DNA of 5,634 bases from Bacteroidota bacterium (GTDB lineage Bacteria; Bacteroidota; Bacteroidia; Bacteroidales; UBA1556): positions 1 through 5,634 of the forward strand of contig QMPB01000347.1 of assembly GCA_003648395.1 (NCBI GenBank), read 5' to 3'. The translations under genes were made by a program, and so were the position numbers. Shown one piece after another: positions 1 through 5,634 of the stretch; position 1 is the stretch's first letter, and every line of letters begins with the position of its first letter. The notes below the pieces were generated by a model. That model was not told where the DNA came from and searched no databases. It was given only the letters and a program-made list of their open reading frames with translations.

Positions 1-32
1 AATAATATTAAAATAACTTAAAATTAATTTAT

Positions 33-284
33 ATGAATACTCAAACGATAAGAAAGTTTTTAGGGTGGTGTTCGGTTATCAATTTTTCAATCTTAGTTTT
101 TTCGTGGTTGGTATTTCTATTTGCTCACGACTTTGTTTACCAAATCTGGGCAAGTCAACACAACTTAACGGTAGAGTCTTATGACACTATTTATATATCC
201 ATTATTGGATTTTATAAAATTTTGATCATAGCCTTTATGTTAGTCCCTTACTTTGTTTTAAGAATTATGAATACGAAAGAATAA
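33..284 (+). CDS. Small two-helix membrane protein, DUF6868-like
   Basis: This is an 83-residue protein of unknown function, predicted to sit in the inner membrane. Two hydrophobic segments are visible, at about residues 14-31 and 53-76. They are joined by a short polar loop (about 32-52), and the C-terminal tail is short and charged. The opening FLGWCSVINF, the AHD after the first helix, the NLTVESYD loop and the closing FYKI...VPYFVLRI match my memory of the uncharacterised DUF6868 family, whose members are about 80 residues, so it appears full length. The ATG at 33 is preceded by A/T-rich sequence without a Shine-Dalgarno, as is usual in Bacteroidota. I could not identify a promoter in the 32 bases before it. 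It converges on the aconitase gene and shares the hairpin terminator at 323-351. No partner gene is visible, so no role can be inferred. The gene call is fairly secure; the family name is from memory. Confidence 0.8.
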   Translation: MNTQTIRKFLGWCSVINFSILVFSWLVFLFAHDFVYQIWASQHNLTVESYDTIYISIIGFYKILIIAFMLVPYFVLRIMNTKE

Positions 285-322
285 TTAGTTGATTCTATTA
301 ATGATTATTAAATAAGATAAAA

Positions 323-351
323 CCTTTGTTGGTTTATTTCACCAACAAAGG
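323..351. terminator. Bidirectional intrinsic terminator between convergent genes
   Basis: A perfect 11-bp inverted repeat (323-333 CCTTTGTTGGT, paired with 341-351) encloses a 7-nt loop. On the minus strand the stem is followed at once by TTTTATCTTATTT, ending the aconitase transcript 9 nt after its stop codon. On the plus strand a T-rich run (TTTTATTTATTTT) begins about 8 nt after the stem, so the small membrane-protein transcript could end there too. The T tract is tighter on the minus side, so termination of aconitase is the surer role. Confidence 0.85.
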
Positions 352-360
352 CATAGAGTT

Positions 361-2622
361 TTATTTATTTTCCTTCTTAATCAAATTAAGGGCAGATCCT
401 TCATCATACCATTCTATTTGTGAGTCATTATAAGTATGGTTTGCCAAAATAATATCTTTACTACCATCGGTATGAACTGCTTCAATCGTTAACAGTTTTC
501 CTGGAGCAAATTCATTTAGGTCTGTAAAGTTAAACGTATCATCTTCTTTTATTAGGTCGTAATCACTTTCAGTAGCAAAAGTCAATCCTAACATTCCTTG
601 CTTTTTAAGGTTGGTTTCGTGGATTCTAGCAAATGATTTCACTAATACCGCAGCAACCCCCAAATGACGTGGCTCCATAGCAGCATGCTCTCTTGAAGAA
701 CCTTCACCGTAATTATGATCACCTACAACAATAGTCAATACACCAGCATCTTTATATGCTCGAGCAGTTTTTGGTACTGCATCGTATTCACCATCTAATT
801 GGCTCTTTACAAAGTTAGTTTTCATATTAAATGAATTCACCGCACCAATTAAACAGTTATTAGATATATTATCTAAATGCCCTCTAAAACGCAACCAAGG
901 TCCTGCCATAGAAATATGGTCAGTGGTACATTTCCCGTGGGCCTTAATAAGTAACTTAGCACCTTCAATTTTATTTCCTAATGGAACAAAAGGGGTTAAT
1001 AATTGTAATCTTTCTGAATCTGTATCTACCACAACATTTACTCCACTTCCATCTTCAATTGGCTCAATATACCCATTATCATCAACTGAAAAACCATTAG
1101 GCGGGAGTTCCCAACCAGTAGGCTCATCTAATAAAACCTCTTCACCATTTTCAGTTTTTAATTTATCTGTCAATGGGTTGAAATCCAACTTTCCTGATAA
1201 TGTTATTGCCATAACCATTTCTGGAGAAGCAACAAATGCATGAGTATTAGGATTACCATCTGCTCTTTTTGCAAAATTTCGGTTAAAAGAATGAACGATT
1301 GTATTTTTCTCTTCTTTATCAGCTCCCTGTCTTGCCCACTGTCCAATACAAGGCCCACAAGCATTGGTAAATATTTTGGCATCTAGATTTTCGAAAACTC
1401 CTAAAATTCCATCTCTATCTGCAGTAAAACGAACTTGTTCAGAACCTGGGTTAATACCTAACTCTGCATTCATTTTAATGCCTTTATCAATAGCTTGTTG
1501 TGCTATAGATGCAGCTCTTGATAAATCTTCATATGATGAGTTTGTACAAGATCCTATTAACCCCCACTCAACATCTAATGGCCATCCATTTTTAGTAGCT
1601 TTTTCAGTCATAGCACCTACTTGAGTAGCTAAATCTGGGGTAAATGGCCCATTGATATGTGGAAGTAATGTAGTTAAGTCTATCTCGATTACTTGATCAA
1701 AATATTGTTCTGGGTTTGCATATACTTCTGGGTCTGCAGTTAAATAATCTTTAACCTCATTGGCAGCATCTGCTACATCGTTTCTATCAGTTGCGCGTAA
1801 ATAACGCTCCATAGATTCATCATAACCAAATGTAGAAGTAGTTGCTCCTATTTCAGCACCCATATTACAAATGGTTCCTTTTCCTGTACAAGATAATGCA
1901 GTGGCTCCTTCACCAAAGTATTCAACGATTGCACCAGTTCCACCTTTAGCAGTAACAATACCTGCTACTTTTAGAATAACATCTTTTGGAGCTGTCCATC
2001 CTGAAACATTTCCTATTAATTTTACTCCAATTAATTTTGGAAATTTTAATTCCCAAGGCATTCCCGCCATCACATCTACAGCATCAGCTCCACCTACTCC
2101 AATAGCTATCATTCCTAACCCTCCTGCATTTACAGTATGAGAATCGGTACCAATCATCATTCCTCCAGGAAATGCATAATTTTCTAAAACAACTTGATGA
2201 ATAATTCCAGCGCCTGGCTTCCAGAAACCAATTCCGTATTTATTAGAAACAGATTCTAAAAAATTAAATACCTCGTTACTGTTATTTAGTGCATTTTGTA
2301 AATCTTTATCTGCTCCTACTCTAGCCTGTATTAGGTGATCACAATGAACGGTTGTTGGAACAGCCACTTTCTCTTTCCCTGCTTGCATAAACTGAAGCAA
2401 AGCCATTTGGGCAGTAGCATCTTGACAGGCGATACGATCTGGTGCAAAATCTACATAATCCTTACCTCTTGTAAATGCTTTCGTTGCATTTCCATCCCAT
2501 AAATGTGAGTATAATATTTTTTCTGAAAGAGTCAGCGCTTTACCAGAAATTTCTCTTGCCTTATCTACTCTCTCTACCATTTGAGAGTATACATTTTGAA
2601 TCATTTTAATATCGAATGCCAT
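361..2622 (-). CDS. acn: Aconitate hydratase, mitochondrial type
   Basis: This cytoplasmic TCA-cycle enzyme isomerises citrate to isocitrate via cis-aconitate using a [4Fe-4S] cluster. It has 753 residues, close to the usual length of the mitochondrial-type family. The cluster ligands are visible as C359 (GSCTNSS) and C422/C425 (ACGPCIG). Other aconitase signatures are HCDHLIQA (93-100), [13 protein letters not shown] (158-170), SFNRNF (445-450), the [12 protein letters not shown] stretch (565-576) opening the swivelling C-terminal domain, and active-site GSSRE (641-645). Residue spacing follows mitochondrial aconitase rather than the longer AcnA/IRP or AcnB forms. The frame stays open upstream to an ATG at 2679, adding 19 residues. 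I chose the ATG at 2622 because [14 protein letters not shown] is the usual family start and because the promoter lies at 2679-2649, leaving the upstream ATG largely untranscribed. It is separated by 183 nt from the MoxR gene and ends at the hairpin terminator. All key residues seen are intact. Confidence 0.97.
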   Translation of the reverse strand: MAFDIKMIQNVYSQMVERVDKAREISGKALTLSEKILYSHLWDGNATKAFTRGKDYVDFAPDRIACQDATAQMALLQFMQAGKEKVAVPTTVHCDHLIQARVGADKDLQNALNNSNEVFNFLESVSNKYGIGFWKPGAGIIHQVVLENYAFPGGMMIGTDSHTVNAGGLGMIAIGVGGADAVDVMAGMPWELKFPKLIGVKLIGNVSGWTAPKDVILKVAGIVTAKGGTGAIVEYFGEGATALSCTGKGTICNMGAEIGATTSTFGYDESMERYLRATDRNDVADAANEVKDYLTADPEVYANPEQYFDQVIEIDLTTLLPHINGPFTPDLATQVGAMTEKATKNGWPLDVEWGLIGSCTNSSYEDLSRAASIAQQAIDKGIKMNAELGINPGSEQVRFTADRDGILGVFENLDAKIFTNACGPCIGQWARQGADKEEKNTIVHSFNRNFAKRADGNPNTHAFVASPEMVMAITLSGKLDFNPLTDKLKTENGEEVLLDEPTGWELPPNGFSVDDNGYIEPIEDGSGVNVVVDTDSERLQLLTPFVPLGNKIEGAKLLIKAHGKCTTDHISMAGPWLRFRGHLDNISNNCLIGAVNSFNMKTNFVKSQLDGEYDAVPKTARAYKDAGVLTIVVGDHNYGEGSSREHAAMEPRHLGVAAVLVKSFARIHETNLKKQGMLGLTFATESDYDLIKEDDTFNFTDLNEFAPGKLLTIEAVHTDGSKDIILANHTYNDSQIEWYDEGSALNLIKKENK

Positions 2623-2648
2623 ACTTATATATGTTTTTTGAAGTAGTG

Positions 2649-2679
2649 CAAAATTACAAAAATTAATAAATATTAGCAA
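2649..2679 (-). promoter_or_regulatory. Bacteroidota-type promoter of the aconitase gene
   Basis: On the minus strand, a -33 element TTG (2679-2677) is followed after 20 nt by TAATTTTG (2656-2649), an exact match to the Bacteroidota -7 consensus TAnnTTTG. Expected transcription start is roughly 2640-2644, giving a leader of about 20 nt before the ATG at 2622. This placement supports the shorter aconitase start and suggests that aconitase is transcribed independently of the upstream MoxR cluster. It is inferred from consensus only; no start site was measured. Confidence 0.75.
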
Positions 2680-2736
2680 ATATTTAATGATATTAGCTTA
2701 TCGATAAATATTATTTAATAATAACTAATATTTGCT
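2671..2736. repeat. Short inverted and direct repeats around the aconitase promoter
   Basis: AGCAAATATT at 2675-2684 has a perfect 10-bp inverted copy, AATATTTGCT, at 2727-2736. The left arm covers the -33 TTG of the aconitase promoter. In addition TATTAGC occurs as a direct repeat at 2671-2677 and 2691-2697, starts 20 bp apart, about two helical turns. Such an arrangement could be an operator, but the region is so A/T-rich that chance repeats of this size are likely. Confidence 0.3.
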
Positions 2737-2805
2737 GAATATAACGCATGACTTTACACAATAATCTATGGTAATAATAAGAATAATACAATTTAAGAAG
2801 GCTAT

Positions 2806-3759
2806 TTAGAAAAGGCTTTTAATAATATCTTCAATACTTAAACCTTCTGCTTCTGCCTTGTAGTTTTTTATTAATCTATGTCGAAGTATGCCCATAGTAA
2901 CTTTTTGAACATCTTCAATGTCTGGAGAAAATTTACCATTCAATGCAGCATATGTTTTTGCACTGAGGATTAAGTTTTGTGAAGCTCGAGGGCCTGCTCC
3001 CCAATCTATGTATTTTTTAATTATCTCTGGGGCTGCAGAGCTCTTAGGGCGTGTTTTACCTACTAGTGTTACTGCATATTCTATTACATTATCAGCTACC
3101 GGTATTTTTTGAATAAGTTTCTGATAGCTAATAATTTCTTCAGCAGAAAACAACGCGTTAATAACAGGGTTTGCACCTATTGTTGTAGTCTTCACTATAT
3201 CTACTTCTTCATTAAAAGAAGGGTAATCTAAATTGATAGCAAACATAAAACGGTCCAATTGCGCTTCAGGTAAAGGATAAGTCCCTTCTTGCTCAATAGG
3301 GTTTTGTGTTGCTAACACAAAATAAGGTTTGTCTAGCTTATACGTATGTCCTGCGATGGTAACTGAACGCTCCTGCATCGCTTCTAATAAAGCTGCTTGG
3401 GTTTTTGGAGGAGTTCTATTAATTTCATCTGCCAAAATAATATTTGAGAATATAGGCCCTTTTATAAATTTAAAATGCCTGTTCTCATCTAAGATTTCAG
3501 AACCTAATATATCACTAGGCATCAAATCTGGTGTAAACTGAATTCTTTTAAAATTAAGCCCTAAAGCTTCAGCAACCGTATGTACCAATAATGTTTTTGC
3601 AAGCCCAGGAACTCCAATTAATAAGGCATGACCTCCAGAAAATATAGCCAACAATACTTGCTCTACAACATCATCCTGACCAACAATAATCTTTTTTATT
3701 TCTTGCTTTAATGCATTATATCTTAAAACAAGTTGTTCTATAGCTGCTACGTCTGACAT
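2806..3759 (-). CDS. MoxR-family AAA+ ATPase
   Basis: This is a cytoplasmic AAA+ ATPase of the MoxR family, whose members act as chaperones that activate or mature other proteins, often membrane or secreted ones. It is full length at 317 residues. Visible motifs are Walker A GVPGLAKT (49-56), Walker B IILADE (107-112, D111/E112), sensor 1 in ATQNP (150-154), the PEAQLDRF segment (164-171) with the likely arginine finger, and sensor 2 in GAGPRAS (254-260). The alpha-helical lid domain occupies about residues 205-317. No signal peptide or membrane segment is seen. The ATG lies 3 nt after the stop of the SurA-like gene, so the two are almost certainly co-transcribed and probably translationally coupled. 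MoxR genes usually stand beside DUF58 and VWA-domain genes; none follows here, and the next gene is aconitase with its own promoter. The family is certain; the target is unknown. Confidence 0.95.
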   Translation of the reverse strand: MSDVAAIEQLVLRYNALKQEIKKIIVGQDDVVEQVLLAIFSGGHALLIGVPGLAKTLLVHTVAEALGLNFKRIQFTPDLMPSDILGSEILDENRHFKFIKGPIFSNIILADEINRTPPKTQAALLEAMQERSVTIAGHTYKLDKPYFVLATQNPIEQEGTYPLPEAQLDRFMFAINLDYPSFNEEVDIVKTTTIGANPVINALFSAEEIISYQKLIQKIPVADNVIEYAVTLVGKTRPKSSAAPEIIKKYIDWGAGPRASQNLILSAKTYAALNGKFSPDIEDVQKVTMGILRHRLIKNYKAEAEGLSIEDIIKSLF

Positions 3760-3762
3760 AAA

Positions 3763-5241
3763 TTAATCATTGTTATATAACCAGTTATTAGTAAAATCAC
3801 AATCGTAAAAATCTTCGTTTACTTTTACATAGGTCTCTTTAATTTTATCAGCCTGCCATTTTTCAATAGCCTTTAACTGCTTTTCTTTTATTGCTAATTC
3901 ATGTATTTTTTCATAATCTTTTACATAATCTGCAACATGCTCGTCATGTCTATCTGTAACAGTAAGGATTTTAAAAATACTTTTTCCTGTTCGGTCAGTA
4001 TCTGTAAAAACTTTAGTAACCTCTCCTTTTTTAATATTATAAACCTGAGCACTTAAGGTAGGGTCCATTTTGGTTAGATCGAAACGAGTATCAAAAGTTG
4101 CAGGGTTCATTAATTGCCCTCCATTATTTCTGGTTTCTTTATCATTTGAATAAAGTTTTGCAGCTGCATCAAAAGGCAATTTCTCATCAATTATACTCTG
4201 CCTTATAGTATCAATTTTTGTCCTAGCTTCTTCTATAATTTGATTAGAAACTTCAGGAAATAAAATAATATGTCTAACATCTACCGTCTGTCCACGTATT
4301 TTATCTACTTTTAATATATGAAAACCAAATTCTGTTTCAAAAGGTTCACTTACTTCTCCTTCTAATAATGAAAAGGCCATGTCTTTAAACTCCTTAGCCA
4401 TTGGAGAGTCTCTTCTAACCCCTTCAATTAAACCTCCTTTAGTACGTGTACCATCTTTAGAGTACAATACAGCTTTTGTAGCAAACGAAGAACCATTATC
4501 TACAATATCTGAACGCATTACTTTAAGACGGTTAATAACATTTTGTTTAGCTTTTTCGGTAACTTGTGGCTCCACAACTAACTGAGCAATTTCTAATTCT
4601 GTTCCAAATATAGGTCTTTCATCTACTGGTATTGAAAAGAAAAATGTTCTAACTTCTTCAGGAGTAATCGTAATATTAGAAACTATTTGCTCTTGCATTC
4701 TTTCAGTAAGACGAATTTCTTTCCTAGCTTTTAAAAGATCTGCTTTGAGTTCGGCAATATTCTTTTTTCTATAATATTCAACCACTTTCTCTTCACTTCC
4801 AACTTGCGAAATCATATATTCCATAACTTGGTCCACTTCTGGCTGAATTTCTGCATCGGTTATAATTATACTATCCTGGATAGCGTGATGCACATATAGT
4901 TTATCTTCCATTAATTTGCCAAGCATTTGACAACGATCTATAGTAGATATATCAACCCCATTTTGTTCAAATTCTAAGTAGCTTTTATCTATATCGAATT
5001 CCAATATTACATAATCACCAACCACCGCACTAACTCCTTCTGCCTTAAACCTTTTAAAGGTTTTAACAGAATCAATTTTTGTAGATTTATTATCTTCTAA
5101 AATATCATTATTTTTAACTACACCTGTACTATCTACAGTTACCACTTCTTGGGCAAAGGTCGGTACAGAGAAAAGCAAGAGTATTAATAGAGAGAGACTA
5201 TTTATCCTTAAATAATTCAAAGTTTTTATTTTTAATTGCAT
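3763..5241 (-). CDS. SurA-like periplasmic peptidyl-prolyl isomerase/chaperone
   Basis: This secreted folding factor of the SurA type probably assists outer-membrane proteins in the periplasm. It has 492 residues. A basic N-terminus and hydrophobic core (about 11-26) form a signal peptide, likely cleaved after A30 (PTFA/QEV). Then come a polar linker (31-66), a SurA_N-like helical chaperone region (about 70-200, beginning GVSAVVGDYVILEFDI), parvulin domain 1 (about 215-316) and parvulin domain 2 (about 320-430). A charged helical tail follows, ending in CDFTNNWL (481-488). Domain 1 has the typical YSKDGTRTKGG (260-270), GEVSEPF (295-301) and FGFHILKV (305-312) motifs but lacks the first catalytic histidine. 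Domain 2 has VRHIIL (322-327) and NNGGQL (372-377) but SIFKIL (421-426) in place of the final histidine. The ATG at 5241 overlaps the preceding gene by 44 nt; it is the only start that keeps the full signal peptide. Family confidence is high; isomerase activity is uncertain. Confidence 0.92.
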   Translation of the reverse strand: MQLKIKTLNYLRINSLSLLILLLFSVPTFAQEVVTVDSTGVVKNNDILEDNKSTKIDSVKTFKRFKAEGVSAVVGDYVILEFDIDKSYLEFEQNGVDISTIDRCQMLGKLMEDKLYVHHAIQDSIIITDAEIQPEVDQVMEYMISQVGSEEKVVEYYRKKNIAELKADLLKARKEIRLTERMQEQIVSNITITPEEVRTFFFSIPVDERPIFGTELEIAQLVVEPQVTEKAKQNVINRLKVMRSDIVDNGSSFATKAVLYSKDGTRTKGGLIEGVRRDSPMAKEFKDMAFSLLEGEVSEPFETEFGFHILKVDKIRGQTVDVRHIILFPEVSNQIIEEARTKIDTIRQSIIDEKLPFDAAAKLYSNDKETRNNGGQLMNPATFDTRFDLTKMDPTLSAQVYNIKKGEVTKVFTDTDRTGKSIFKILTVTDRHDEHVADYVKDYEKIHELAIKEKQLKAIEKWQADKIKETYVKVNEDFYDCDFTNNWLYNND

Positions 5242-5634
5242 CTATTGTAATGTCTTTTTCAAGTTTCTTTAGAAGTTCTTGTTTTCTTTTATTTAATATT
5301 ATCTGTTCTATAGTAGGTTTAACATAAGAAAGAGGTGCAATATCATTCGTCTTTAAAACTTCTTCAATTTTCACCAAATATACTCCTAATGAATCTTGTA
5401 ATTGAGTAAAATTAGATTTTTTTAACACTTGCTGACTGCTAGATTGCAATATTGGCAATGCATCCAATAGCACGTCGTTTTTAATCCAAATAGAATCATT
5501 TAAATTAAATGCTTTAAACTTAATACTCAAATTGTATAAATCGATTTTATCCTTAGTATTAAATCTTTGTAATTTATTCTTTACTTCAGATAAATTAGTA
5601 AAATCAAGAGGTAACGTTATATACCTGATTTTTA
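5198..5634 (-). CDS. Probable periplasmic peptidyl-prolyl isomerase-type protein, 3' part only
   Basis: This gene runs off the right edge. The frame stays open from codon 5632-5630 to the TAG at 5200-5198, giving 144 visible residues. A TTG at 5530 could be read as a start, but the open frame continues upstream with protein-like sequence, so the true start lies outside. The visible part is charged and mostly helical. Its end, with YLVKIEEVL, NDIAPLSYVKPTIEQIIL and a Lys/Glu-rich helix, resembles the C-terminal tail of flavobacterial proteins annotated as peptidyl-prolyl isomerases, which lie next to SurA-like genes. That tail pattern (strand, ligand-like loop, then helices returning to the chaperone core) is typical of SurA/PpiD-type proteins. 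No parvulin motif is visible, so this name rests on the tail and on context. Its last 44 nt overlap the start of the SurA-like gene, which suggests translational coupling within one operon. Confidence 0.7.
   Translation of the reverse strand, partial: KIRYITLPLDFTNLSEVKNKLQRFNTKDKIDLYNLSIKFKAFNLNDSIWIKNDVLLDALPILQSSSQQVLKKSNFTQLQDSLGVYLVKIEEVLKTNDIAPLSYVKPTIEQIILNKRKQELLKKLEKDITIDAIKNKNFELFKDK

Larger units (their letters stand above)
2623..2805. other. A/T-rich intergenic region between MoxR and aconitase genes
   Basis: This 183-nt gap separates two minus-strand genes. It holds the aconitase promoter (2679-2649) and the repeats around it. I see no coding frame, no tRNA and no convincing hairpin with a T tract that would end the MoxR transcript, so some read-through into aconitase remains possible. 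Confidence 0.6.

Noticed and set aside
923..2140. Open plus-strand frames antisense to aconitase (923-1243, 1364-1624, 1871-2140)
   Set aside because: They lie wholly inside a well-recognised aconitase coding region, have low-complexity Ser/Pro/Ile-rich translations and resemble no family; they are shadows of the real gene.
2737..2805. Possible terminator or small RNA after the MoxR gene
   Set aside because: I could not find a stable hairpin followed by a T tract on the minus strand; AAGCC/TAGCC similarities there are direct, not inverted, repeats.
2918..3541. Open plus-strand frames antisense to the MoxR gene (2918-3112, 3329-3541)
   Set aside because: They are fully contained in the MoxR gene, whose motifs are intact, and show no recognisable protein features.
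4379..4585. Open plus-strand frame antisense to the SurA-like gene
   Set aside because: It is short, lies opposite parvulin domain 1, and has no family resemblance or start signals.
5198..5530. A complete 110-residue gene starting at the TTG at 5530
   Set aside because: The same frame is open to the right edge with protein-like sequence and no stop, so the gene is a 5'-truncated part of a longer one.
1..5634. Mobile element, CRISPR, toxin-antitoxin or defence system
   Set aside because: No transposase, integrase, terminal repeats, regular spacer-repeat pattern or toxin-antitoxin pair is visible; all large frames are housekeeping-type genes with similar base composition.

Overview
The window looks like chromosomal DNA from a member of the Bacteroidota, most likely a marine or environmental Flavobacteriaceae. 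The support is strong A+T richness with A/T-rich codon use, no Shine-Dalgarno-like purine tracts before most starts, one good match to the Bacteroidota-type promoter (TTG, about 20 nt, TAnnTTTG), and protein families typical of that group: a mitochondrial-type aconitase, a flavobacterial SurA-like protein and a MoxR ATPase. This assignment is from pattern recognition only; no search was run.

Layout, left to right. A small two-helix membrane protein (DUF6868-like, 33-284, + strand) converges on the aconitase gene. Between the two lies a strong 11-bp hairpin (323-351) that can serve as an intrinsic terminator in both directions. The complete aconitase gene (2622-361, - strand) has its own promoter just upstream (2679-2649). 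This promoter sits in a 183-nt A/T-rich gap that also holds small inverted and direct repeats. To the right is a tightly packed minus-strand cluster. Read in transcription order, it is the 3' part of a probable periplasmic peptidyl-prolyl isomerase-type protein (runs off the right edge, ends at 5198), a SurA-like secreted parvulin chaperone (5241-3763) whose start overlaps the previous gene by 44 nt, and a MoxR-family AAA+ ATPase (3759-2806) starting 3 nt after the previous stop.

The upstream cluster reads as one operon: two proteins concerned with folding of exported/outer-membrane proteins, followed by a cytoplasmic AAA+ chaperone. Aconitase (TCA cycle) follows in the same direction but appears to be separately transcribed. 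I see no mobile element, CRISPR array, RNA gene or defence system. The window is mostly ordinary core-genome sequence, and I found no convincing undescribed system. The points most worth a second look are the complementary loss of catalytic histidines in the two parvulin domains, the MoxR ATPase without visible DUF58/VWA partners, and the repeats around the aconitase promoter.
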